A stretch of 64,000 nucleotides of DNA from Sphaerimonospora thailandensis (GTDB lineage Bacteria; Actinomycetota; Actinomycetes; Streptosporangiales; Streptosporangiaceae), in contig NZ_BOOG01000017.1 in NCBI RefSeq assembly GCF_016863115.1, positions 62,001 to 126,000 of the forward strand. The letters are read 5' to 3'. Under the pieces are notes generated by a model, which had not been told where the DNA came from, ran no database searches, and saw only the letters and a program-made list of their open reading frames with translations. The translations under genes and the position numbers were made by a program. Below are positions 41,127-48,393 of this stretch, in pieces (position 1 is the stretch's first letter; each line of letters begins with the position of its first letter).

Positions 41127-41735
41127 ATGACCGCAGAGGTACGGTGTGAAGCGATGAGTGACTCTCCGCGCCTGCCCGACTGGGTGTTCCCACCTCCGGA
41201 AGGGTTCACCGCGGCGGACCTCGATCACATTCCGGATCTGCCTGCGCACACAGAGTTGATTGATGGAAGCTTGGTGTTCGTGAGTCCCCAAGCCTCCTTC
41301 CACACTCTGTTTCTGTTCCTGCTGGAGCGGGCGCTGCACGACTCCGCGCCTCCGGACTTGCGGCCACGGCGCGAGATGAGCGTCATCCTCGGCCCACGCC
41401 AGCGTCCCGAGCCGGACATGGTCGTGATCAGGAGCGCAGCCCACCGCGCCCTCGATCAGACCGCCTACGCCGCGGCCGACGTCGTGCTGGCAGTGGAGGT
41501 GGTCTCACCGGACTCCGAGGAGCGCGACCGCAAGCGCAAGCCGCAGCTCTACGCCGAGGCGGGCATTCCGCACTTCTGGCGGGTGGAGAACAACGCCGGG
41601 CGCCCCACGGTCTACGTGTACGAGCTCGACCCCGCCACCAAGGCCTACGCCCTCACCGGCATCCACCATGACCGGCTCAAGCTCACCCTCCCCTTCGACA
41701 TCGACCTCGATCTCACCGAAATCGACACCCTCTGA
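41127..41735 (+). CDS. Uma2 family (DUF820) endonuclease-fold protein
   Basis: A 202-residue PD-(D/E)xK protein. The catalytic pattern is P-E-P-D-M-V-V, then A-V-E-V-V-S-P-D-S then R-K-R-K-P-Q-L-Y-A-E-A-G-I-P-H-F-W, the classic Uma2 helix. The acidic residues and lysines could form a nuclease site, but biological targets are unknown. ATG at 41127 is chosen; ATG at 41154 is also in frame. It may be transcribed without a leader. Confidence 0.88.
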   Translation: MTAEVRCEAMSDSPRLPDWVFPPPEGFTAADLDHIPDLPAHTELIDGSLVFVSPQASFHTLFLFLLERALHDSAPPDLRPRREMSVILGPRQRPEPDMVVIRSAAHRALDQTAYAAADVVLAVEVVSPDSEERDRKRKPQLYAEAGIPHFWRVENNAGRPTVYVYELDPATKAYALTGIHHDRLKLTLPFDIDLDLTEIDTL

Positions 41736-41900
41736 GCTCACCGCCGGGCGCGAAGCAAGGTCCTCGGGAAATCGGCAAGGTCACGGCGCCGGAACCACGG
41801 CGAAGCCGGAAAGCCCCAGGCAGCACTGTTGAGCGGACAGGCCGGACAGGGGGGATGTCACGGGCTGTTTCTTGACTGCTTCTCGGGGTAACGGCCCGAC

Positions 41901-43352
41901 ATGACGGACTTCAGGGCGGAAGAGACGCTGGACAGGTTCGGCGACGTCACCGCTGTCGTCGTCGGGGACGTCATGCTCGACTCGTGGCTGCGCGGCCACA
42001 GCAGCCGGATGGCCCAGGAGGCCCCGGTGCCGGTGGTCTCGGTGGAGGAGATCGAGGAGCAGCCGGGCGGCGCGGCCAACGCCGCCGCCAACCTGGCCGC
42101 CCTCGGCGCCCGGGTGCACATGGTGGGGGTGACGGGGGCCGACCCGGCCGGGGCGACGCTCGGCGCGATCCTCGGCGGCCTCGGCGTGGACGGCCTGGTG
42201 GTCGTGGGGAGCCGGCGCACCTCGGTCAAGCGCCGCGTGTTAACCGACGGCCAGATCGTGGCGAGGTACGACGAGGAGGACTGCTCGCCGATCCCCGAGT
42301 CGGCCGAGCACGAGCTCATCGAACGGATCACCCGGCTGGTCGCGAACGCCGACGTCGTCGTGGCCTGCGACTACGGCGGCGGCGTGTGCACCCCGGCGGT
42401 ACGGCAGGCCCTGCGTGAATCCGCGTCGCGTGAATCGGCGGCAGGTGGGCGGGTGCTCGTCGTGGACGCGCACGACGTGGCCAGTTGGCGAGACAGCCGC
42501 CCCAGCGTGGTGCTGCCCAACTACCGGGAGGTGCAGCGCCTCCTCGGCGAAAGCGGGGACGGCGACCGGCCGGCCTTCCTGTCGTCCCGTTCGGATCGGC
42601 TGCTGGCGGCCACCGGCGCCGAGCTCGTGGTCACCACGCTCGACGGCGAGGGGACGCTGCTGCACCGGCGGGGGCGTGAGCCGTACCGGACCTTTGCCAC
42701 GCCGGCGCCGGACACGATGAGCATCGGCGCCGGTGACACGTTCACCGCGGCCTTCGCCCTGGGCCTGGCGGCGGGCGCGGCCCCGGAGGCGGCGGCCGAC
42801 ATCGCGCAGGCGGCGGCGAGCGTCGTGGTCCGGCGGGCGGGTACGGCGGTCTGCGCGCACGACGATCTGAGGCGTGCCCTCCGCCCCGACGCCGCGCTGC
42901 CGCCCGATCGCCTCGTCGCCTGCCTGGCGCGCGAGCGAGAGCAGGGCCGGCGGATCGTCTTCACCAACGGCTGCTTCGACGTGCTGCACCGGGGCCATGT
43001 GGCGTACCTGGAGGAGGCGGCCCGCCTCGGCGACGTGCTCGTCGTCGCGGTGAACGGCGATGCCGGGGTGGCCCGGCTGAAGGGACGGGGCCGGCCGATC
43101 AACCATTGCGAGGACCGGGTGGCCGTGCTGGCGGCGCTGGGCTGCGTCGACTACATCACCGTCTTCGAGGAGGACAGCCCCGCCGAGCTGCTCACGCTCG
43201 TCCGTCCGGATCTCTACGTCAAGGGCGGCGACTACCATCCCGACCTGCTGCCGGAGGCGGAGCTGGTCAGGCGGCTGGGCGGCGAGGTCCGCGTGCTGAG
43301 CTACGTGCCGGAACGCTCGACGACCGCGATAGTGAACCGGATTCGGGGGTAG
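41901..43352 (+). CDS. hldE: Bifunctional heptose kinase/adenylyltransferase-like protein (HldE)
   Basis: A 483-residue fusion. Residues 1-about 320 are a PfkB/ribokinase-like kinase with Q-P-G-G-A-A-N-A-A-A-N near the start and the catalytic G-A-G-D at 276-279. Residues about 350-483 are a nucleotidyltransferase with F-T-N-G-C-F-D-V-L-H-R-G-H, the H-x-G-H motif. The usual product is ADP-heptose for LPS, but this organism looks Gram-positive, so the heptose probably enters another glycan, or the substrate differs. ATG at 41901 has TAACGG 6 nt upstream and no Shine-Dalgarno sequence. It is followed by a small membrane protein. Confidence 0.85.
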   Translation: MTDFRAEETLDRFGDVTAVVVGDVMLDSWLRGHSSRMAQEAPVPVVSVEEIEEQPGGAANAAANLAALGARVHMVGVTGADPAGATLGAILGGLGVDGLVVVGSRRTSVKRRVLTDGQIVARYDEEDCSPIPESAEHELIERITRLVANADVVVACDYGGGVCTPAVRQALRESASRESAAGGRVLVVDAHDVASWRDSRPSVVLPNYREVQRLLGESGDGDRPAFLSSRSDRLLAATGAELVVTTLDGEGTLLHRRGREPYRTFATPAPDTMSIGAGDTFTAAFALGLAAGAAPEAAADIAQAAASVVVRRAGTAVCAHDDLRRALRPDAALPPDRLVACLAREREQGRRIVFTNGCFDVLHRGHVAYLEEAARLGDVLVVAVNGDAGVARLKGRGRPINHCEDRVAVLAALGCVDYITVFEEDSPAELLTLVRPDLYVKGGDYHPDLLPEAELVRRLGGEVRVLSYVPERSTTAIVNRIRG

Positions 43353-43361
43353 GGGGCGCAT

Positions 43362-43649
43362 ATGGGTGAGGAACCAACGCGTAGGGGTGAGGAACCGAGC
43401 TGGGGTGAAGAACAGGTGTCGCCCACCGGGAAGGCCATGGTGCAGGCGACGCCGATGGACGTGATCCGCATCCGGATCGCGTCGTTCGTCCTACTCTTCT
43501 GCGTCGCGGTGGGGATCTTGTCGGCCGCCAGCCGTGAGTTCTGGCTGACCGGGGTCGTGGCGGTGATCGCCCTGGGCGTCGTCATCAGCATCGCGTTCGC
43601 CGTACGCAAGCAGCGGAAACTGGGCGGCGGTCCCGAGTCGAGAGGCTGA
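43362..43649 (+). CDS. Small membrane protein, unknown
   Basis: A 95-residue protein with two hydrophobic helices at about residues 37-56 and 62-80 and basic C-terminal residues R-K-Q-R-K. The N-terminal 25 residues contain an imperfect direct repeat (G-E-E-P-T-R-R-G-E-E-P-S). A later ATG at 43437 has a better ribosome-binding site (GGGAAGGCC) and may be the true start. I do not recognise the family. It is 9 bp after hldE and 33 bp before an SDR gene. Confidence 0.55.
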   Translation: MGEEPTRRGEEPSWGEEQVSPTGKAMVQATPMDVIRIRIASFVLLFCVAVGILSAASREFWLTGVVAVIALGVVISIAFAVRKQRKLGGGPESRG

Positions 43650-43682
43650 CAAGCCGATGAAACCGGAAGGGAGAATGCCGGG

Positions 43683-44696
43683 GTGAGCCTGCACGGCAAG
43701 GTCGTGGTGGTGACCGGAGCGAGCGGCGGTGTCGGCCGGGCGGTGGCCCGCCGGCTGGGCGCCGAGGGGGCGAAGGTCGCGCTCATCGCCCGCGGCGAGG
43801 CCGGGCTCGCCGGCGCGTCGGTGGACGTCGGCGTGGAGGGCGGCGTCGCCAAGGTGTACGAGGTCGACGTCGCGGACTACGACCGTGTACGGCAGGCCGC
43901 CCAGCAGATCGAGGTCGAGCTGGGCCCGATCGACGTGTGGATCAATGTCGCGTTCACGACGGTGTTCGCGCCGTTCATGAAGATATCCCCAGAGGAGTTC
44001 GAACGCGTCACCCGGGTGACCTATCTGGGTTACGTGTGGGGCACCCGGGCGGCGCTGGAGTTGATGCGGCCGCGCGACCGCGGCGTGATCGTGCAGGCGG
44101 GCTCCGCGCTGGCCCACCGGTCGATCCCGCTGCAGTCGGCGTACTGCGGGGCCAAGCACGCGATCAAGGGGTTCACCGAGGCGCTGCGGACCGAGCTGCT
44201 GGCCGACGACTCCGGCGTGAGGATAACCATGGTGCAGCTGCCCGCGCTGAACACCCCGCAGTTCGACTGGGGACTGACCCGGATGCGGCGCCACGCGCAG
44301 CCCGTACCGCCGATCTACCAGCCGGAGGTGGCCGCCGAGGCACTGGTCTTCGCGGCCGAGCATCCCGAGCGCAAGGAGTACTGGGTCGGCGGCAGCACGG
44401 CGGCCACGATCCTGGGGCAGCGGATCGCCCCCGCACTGCTCGACCGCTATCTGGCCAGGACCGGTGTGCGGTCCCAGCTCGTCGACGGCAAGCCGCCCTC
44501 GGGCGTGTCGAACCTCTGGGAGCCGGCGGACACCGACCGTGACTACGGCGCCCACGGCGGCTTCGACGAACGCTCCCACCCGCGCAGCGTCCAGACGTGG
44601 CTGTCGCGGCACCGGCGCCTGGTCACCACGGGAGCGGCGGGCCTCGCCACCGCCGCGGCCCTCGCCCTGTGGTCCGCCGCGAAGCGGCTGCCGTGA
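43683..44696 (+). CDS. SDR family oxidoreductase with C-terminal hydrophobic helix
   Basis: A 337-residue short-chain dehydrogenase. The NAD(P) motif is T-G-A-S-G-G-V-G-R at 11-19, the substrate Ser/Tyr/Lys set is Q-A-G-S-A-L-A-H and Y-C-G-A-K-H-A-I-K. The normal N-N-A-G strand is changed to N-V-A-F. The last 35 residues hold a hydrophobic helix (G-L-A-T-A-A-A-L-A-L-W) preceded by R-H-R-R, suggesting membrane attachment. GTG at 43683 is used, with GGGAG about 11 nt upstream. Substrate unknown. Confidence 0.85.
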   Translation: MSLHGKVVVVTGASGGVGRAVARRLGAEGAKVALIARGEAGLAGASVDVGVEGGVAKVYEVDVADYDRVRQAAQQIEVELGPIDVWINVAFTTVFAPFMKISPEEFERVTRVTYLGYVWGTRAALELMRPRDRGVIVQAGSALAHRSIPLQSAYCGAKHAIKGFTEALRTELLADDSGVRITMVQLPALNTPQFDWGLTRMRRHAQPVPPIYQPEVAAEALVFAAEHPERKEYWVGGSTAATILGQRIAPALLDRYLARTGVRSQLVDGKPPSGVSNLWEPADTDRDYGAHGGFDERSHPRSVQTWLSRHRRLVTTGAAGLATAAALALWSAAKRLP

Positions 44697-44710
44697 AATG
44701 ACCTGACAGG

Positions 44711-44776
44711 GATGGATGGCCCTCGCCGCCGCCGACCTGCTTGATGAGGACGGCATCGCGGTGACCGTGATCGACG
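44711..44776 (+). pseudogene. Possible transketolase C-terminal fragment
   Basis: A short open stretch reads A-L-A-A-A-D-L-L-D-E-D-G-I-A-V-T-V-I-D-A-Y-S, which resembles the start of transketolase C-terminal domains. It then loses similarity and reaches a stop at 44824. No start or domain remains, so if the match is real this is a decayed fragment. Confidence 0.35.
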
Positions 44777-44854
44777 CCTACTCGACGACCGGCACGCGAT
44801 CCGTCTGGCCGTACAGGGCCTGGTGAAGCGCGCCACCGGCTGAGGGGCGTCCCC

Positions 44855-45250
44855 CTACTCGCGGGCCTTGGCGGTGGCCTGGCGGTTGGCCTTCTTGATG
44901 GCGTCGACCAGCTCGTCCTTGCTCATCTTCGACCTGCCCTCGATGCCGAGGCGGGAAGCGACATCGTAAAGGTGCTGCTTGGACGCGTTCGCGTCCACGC
45001 CCTCGGCGGTCTCGCCGGGCTTGGGCGTGCCCTTCTTCGCCTGCTCATCGGAGGGGCCGCGCCCGCCCTTCTCCTCCCAGTGGTCGCCGACCTTCTCGAA
45101 CGAGTGCTTGAGCGCGGCGAACGCCGTACGGTGGGCCCGCTGGCCCTCGCCGTACGTCTCGACGGCCGAGTCATGCGCCTTGATCCACGTCTCCTGGGCC
45201 TTCTTCGGCGAGCGCGCCAGGGTCGACGGGAGTTCCTCACGTGCCGGCAT
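44855..45250 (-). CDS. ChaB family protein with Rho N-terminal-like domain
   Basis: A 131-residue soluble protein. The N-terminal 65 residues match ChaB (E-E-L-P-S-T-L-A-R-S-P-K-K-A-Q-E-T-W-I-K-A-H-D-S-A). The C-terminal 40 residues (L-Y-D-V-A-S-R-L-G-I-E-G-R-S-K-M-S-K-D-E-L-V-D-A-I) match the Rho N-terminal/SAP-like helix set, which binds nucleic acid. The linker is low-complexity. ATG at 45250 has AAGGGGG upstream. Biological role unclear; ChaB was named for cation transport in E. coli but no transporter is present. Confidence 0.85.
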   Translation of the reverse strand: MPAREELPSTLARSPKKAQETWIKAHDSAVETYGEGQRAHRTAFAALKHSFEKVGDHWEEKGGRGPSDEQAKKGTPKPGETAEGVDANASKQHLYDVASRLGIEGRSKMSKDELVDAIKKANRQATAKARE

Positions 45251-45421
45251 GGCCGGTTCCCCCCTTCAGGGCTCCTCCTTTCTGCTCTTTCCTCCCCGCG
45301 TGTCTCAAACGTCGGGGACCGCGGGAGGAACTGCGAACGGTACGGCTCAGCTTGCGAGAAACTGCAAGATCACGAACGCGAAATGCCTGCTCCTGGCCCC
45401 TGCATGCGAGTATTCGCAAGA

Positions 45422-45664
45422 TCACGGCCAGGAGGTGAGGGGGTGGGCGGCCAACTGTTCCTGGGCGGCGAGCAACTCGCGGAGCTCGTCCGCGTCCTCG
45501 CCGGACGCCGTCATGATCAGGCCCCGATCCATCTCCGCACGGGACAGGGACCTTGTCAGCCTGGTCGCATACCAGCGCCCGGCATCGCTCCGCCAGATCG
45601 ACCAGCGGCCCGCGTATTCCCCGCGCAGTTGTCTCCAGACCGCGTCCTCGGCTGAGACTCGCAC
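45422..45664 (-). CDS. Small hypothetical protein
   Basis: An 80-residue protein beginning R-V-S-A-E-D-A, with W-S-I-W-R-S-D-A-G-R-W-Y-A-T-R and a C-terminal E-L-R-E-L-L-A-A-Q-E. The W-R-S-D-A-G-R-W-x-A-T-R pattern resembles a group of small actinomycete proteins of unknown function. GTG at 45664 has GGAGG 9 nt upstream, which supports this gene. Confidence 0.65.
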   Translation of the reverse strand: MRVSAEDAVWRQLRGEYAGRWSIWRSDAGRWYATRLTRSLSRAEMDRGLIMTASGEDADELRELLAAQEQLAAHPLTSWP

Positions 45665-45928
45665 TTCGTCACCACCTCCAGGCTTCGACGGCCGGGAACG
45701 AGAGCAATCGCCCGGACACGAACGGTAGTGAGAGACGGTGTCCCCCGCCCGGCGCCCGGCTCACCGTCCGCCAGGTGAAGATCTCCCGCTCGATGTGATC
45801 ACTTCGTCGGGCTTTGATCCCGCGGGCGCCCCCCGCACCGGCCCATGCCGCCCCTTTGAACACCGTGATCTCCTCTTGGTCCGCGCTTCGCGCGGCGAAG
45901 CATCACAGTCCACGGCCGGCCGAGGAGG

Positions 45929-46483
45929 TCATGAGGTGGACGGCATCAGGACGGTGGTGAGCGTCCTTCTCACCCGTCCTTCCGCCGGGCCCCGGCTCAT
46001 CCATGTCTCGAACACGCCTCGGAGATCGGTCATGAACTCGGTCAGTTCGTCGTCCGTGAGCCAGAACGCGGCCTGGCGATATCCGACGCCGTCGCGGCGC
46101 AGGTCGATGTCGTCCCGGTCGGCGTAACGGTCGAAGTCGGTCAGCAGCCCCGCCACGAAGGCCATGAAGGCCTTTCGGTGGTCGTCCGGCGACATCGCGG
46201 CGAGGTCCTCCTCCGTGACCTGCGCGGCCGGCAGACGCAGCGCGTAGGTGCGCTCCACCGCGCCCCGCACCCGCTGCTCGTCGACCACCTCCAGCACACC
46301 GGCGTTCGCGAGCGCGGCCACGTGGCGATAGAGCGTGGCCGGGGAGACGTCGGAGAGTTCCTCCGCCAGGGCGGCGGTGGTCATCCGGCGATCGCCCAGC
46401 AGGGACTGGACGACGCGCAGGCGCACCGGGTGCAGGAGCAGGTCGACTGACGTGGTTTTCGTGGTCGTCTTCGAGATCCCCAT
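45929..46483 (-). CDS. ArsR-like winged-helix transcriptional regulator
   Basis: A 184-residue regulator. Winged-helix DNA-binding domain at residues 12-82: L-L-L-H-P-V-R-L-R-V-V-Q-S-L-L, T-T-A-A-L-A-E-E-L, S-P-A-T-L-Y-R-H-V-A-A-L, G-V-L-E-V-V. The C-terminal domain (residues 90-184) is charged and helical and probably binds the inducer or dimerises. It is divergent from a hydrolase gene, with two copies of a 12-bp operator-like motif between the starts, so it probably controls that gene and itself. ATG at 46483. Confidence 0.85.
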   Translation of the reverse strand: MGISKTTTKTTSVDLLLHPVRLRVVQSLLGDRRMTTAALAEELSDVSPATLYRHVAALANAGVLEVVDEQRVRGAVERTYALRLPAAQVTEEDLAAMSPDDHRKAFMAFVAGLLTDFDRYADRDDIDLRRDGVGYRQAAFWLTDDELTEFMTDLRGVFETWMSRGPAEGRVRRTLTTVLMPSTS

Positions 46484-46493
46484 GATCCAACCT

Positions 46494-46523
46494 TCTCATA
46501 GTTGACATCAATCTCAAAGTTGA
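46494..46523. promoter_or_regulatory. Paired operator motif TCTCAWAGTTGA
   Basis: Two copies of TCTCAWAGTTGA at 46494-46505 and 46512-46523, 18 bp apart. The second copy lies within a perfect TCTCAA-AG-TTGAGA palindrome (46512-46525). Position between divergent regulator and hydrolase genes suggests regulator binding sites. Confidence 0.65.
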
Positions 46524-46563
46524 GAATACTCACTTCCGCACGAAGCGGAAAGGACGACACATC

Positions 46564-47847
46564 ATGGCGACGATCAAGGTGACCGGGAGCGAGCTGACGC
46601 TGGAGCTGAGCCAAAGTGAGAAGTTCGCGGGGCTGCACGGCGACATCCGGGTGCCGCTCTCGGCGGTCCAGGACGTCTCCGTCGTGGCGGACGGCGTGGC
46701 GAACGCCCGCGGGTTGCGCGCCCCCGGCCTGGCCATACCGACCCGGACCAAGATCGGAACCTGGCGGAGGCCCGGTGGACCGGCGTTCATGGTCGTACGC
46801 CGCGGGACGCCGGCGGTCAGGGTGAGGCTGGCCGACGGCGCCGACTTCGGCGAGTTGCTCGTCAGCGTCCCGGAGGCGCCGAGGGTCGCCACCCACATCC
46901 GGGAGGCGGCCGGCCTGCCGGCGCAGGTGGCCGAGGAGCGCGTCACGTTCCGCTCCGGTGACCTGACCTTCGGCGGCACACTGGCGCTCCCCGACGGGCC
47001 GGGGCCGTACCCCACCGCGCTGATCATCACCGGCTCCGGCGAACTCGACCGGGACGCGAACCACCCCAAGCTGCCCATCGGGGTCAGCCGTGACCTCGCG
47101 CACGCCCTGGCCCGCGCCGGAGTGGCATCATTCCGCTACGACAAGCGCGGCGTCGGGGAGTCGCAGGGCACCTTCCTCGCCACCGGACTGCAGGACAACG
47201 TCGACGACGCGCGGGCCGCGCTCGCCTGGTTGCGGTCTCGTACGGACGTCGATCCGGAGGTGGTGTTCGTCATCGGCCACAGCGAGGGCGCCTGCGTCGC
47301 GACGGCACTCTTGGACAGCGAACCCGCCGGGGTCGTGCTGTTGTCCGGCATGGCGAAGACCGGCGAGGAGACGTTGACGTGGCAGACCCGGCAGATCGCC
47401 GCGAGCCTGCCCGGACCGGTCCGCGCTCTCCTGCGCCTCCTCCGCGTCGACGTGATCAGGAAGCAGGCGCAGGCCGTCGCCCGGATCAAGGCCACGACGA
47501 CGGACATCGCCCGGATTCAGGGCCGGAAGGTCAACGCCAGGTGGCACCGGGAGTTCATCGCCTTCGACCCCAAGCCGTTCCTGCGCGCGTCACACGTGCC
47601 GCTGCTGGCGCTCACCGGCGCGAAGGACCTGCAGACCGACCCCGCCGACCTGGACGAGATCGCCGCCGTTGCCGGAGGTCCGGTACGAACGGCCCTCGTG
47701 CCCGACCTGACTCACCTGCTCCGCCGCGACCCGGCCGCCCCCAGCCTGAAGGCCTACAAGAAGCTGGTGCGCACGCCCACCGACCCCGAGGTCCTCGCCA
47801 CCGTGACCGGCTGGATCATCGATCACCTCCCCGATCGAAACGTGTAG
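46564..47847 (+). CDS. Alpha/beta hydrolase with N-terminal beta domain
   Basis: A 427-residue protein. Residues 1-about 115 form a beta-rich domain resembling a PH-like segment (E-L-T-L-E-L-S, D-I-R-V-P-L-S-A-V-Q-D-V). The C-terminal part is a dienelactone hydrolase-like alpha/beta hydrolase: nucleophile in I-G-H-S-E-G-A, acid in L-T-G-A-K-D, histidine in D-L-T-H-L-L. Likely an esterase or peptidase; the substrate is unknown. ATG at 46564. It is divergent from the ArsR-like regulator and probably under its control. Confidence 0.85.
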   Translation: MATIKVTGSELTLELSQSEKFAGLHGDIRVPLSAVQDVSVVADGVANARGLRAPGLAIPTRTKIGTWRRPGGPAFMVVRRGTPAVRVRLADGADFGELLVSVPEAPRVATHIREAAGLPAQVAEERVTFRSGDLTFGGTLALPDGPGPYPTALIITGSGELDRDANHPKLPIGVSRDLAHALARAGVASFRYDKRGVGESQGTFLATGLQDNVDDARAALAWLRSRTDVDPEVVFVIGHSEGACVATALLDSEPAGVVLLSGMAKTGEETLTWQTRQIAASLPGPVRALLRLLRVDVIRKQAQAVARIKATTTDIARIQGRKVNARWHREFIAFDPKPFLRASHVPLLALTGAKDLQTDPADLDEIAAVAGGPVRTALVPDLTHLLRRDPAAPSLKAYKKLVRTPTDPEVLATVTGWIIDHLPDRNV

Positions 47848-47856
47848 GCCTCGCGA

Positions 47857-48393
47857 TCATCGCGCCCGGCGGGCGCGCTGCGCCGCCTGGAAGGCCGCGC
47901 CCGGGGAGATGGTCGCGCCCGTGGCGGGCCACCAACGGTCCCGCCACAGCGTGAACGGGTACCACCGGCCATCCGCACCATGCCTGACCTGTACTTTCGC
48001 GGTAAGGTCCGTGACCATTCCGGGCTCGGCCGTCAGACCCGCGAAGCCCCGCCGCGCCTGGATCTCCCGGATCGCCTCTGCCGGATCGACCGGAGCAGGA
48101 GCGAGCGCGGTGAGCACCCCGGTGGAACCGCCGTGCCGGTGGGCGAGCACCAGCCGCCGCAGTTCCTCTTCCGGCAGTCCGGTCTGCCGTGCGGCTTCCG
48201 CGACGAACTCGTGCCCGCCGGGGCCGGCCAGGATGCGGACCGCGTCGGCGAGCGGGTCGTCGCTCACCGGCTCCGGTTCCCCGCGCAGCAGCGCGGCCGC
48301 CCGGGCCGCCGCGTCGTCCAGCAGCAGGGTCAGTCGCGGCACGCCGGGAACTTCCGGAGGTGGCGTCTCCTCCAACCACCACTGCGTGGTCAT
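47857..48393 (-). CDS. Helicase-coupled protein of unknown function
   Basis: A 178-residue soluble protein that I do not recognise. It opens with W-W-L-E-E-T-P-P-P-E-V-P-G-V-P-R-L, followed by helical segments, and ends with a beta-like W-Y-P-F-T-L-W-R-D-R-W-W-P-A and basic residues. ATG at 48393 overlaps the stop codon of the upstream SNF2-type helicase by 4 bp (ATGA arrangement), so it is translated together with the helicase. Coupling suggests a partner or regulator of the helicase. Confidence 0.7.
   Translation of the reverse strand: MTTQWWLEETPPPEVPGVPRLTLLLDDAAARAAALLRGEPEPVSDDPLADAVRILAGPGGHEFVAEAARQTGLPEEELRRLVLAHRHGGSTGVLTALAPAPVDPAEAIREIQARRGFAGLTAEPGMVTDLTAKVQVRHGADGRWYPFTLWRDRWWPATGATISPGAAFQAAQRARRAR

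Noticed and set aside
40314-41127. Upstream extension of the Uma2 frame
   Set aside because: The frame is open back to 40314 but overlaps the LLM gene antisense; the Uma2 fold starts after 41127.
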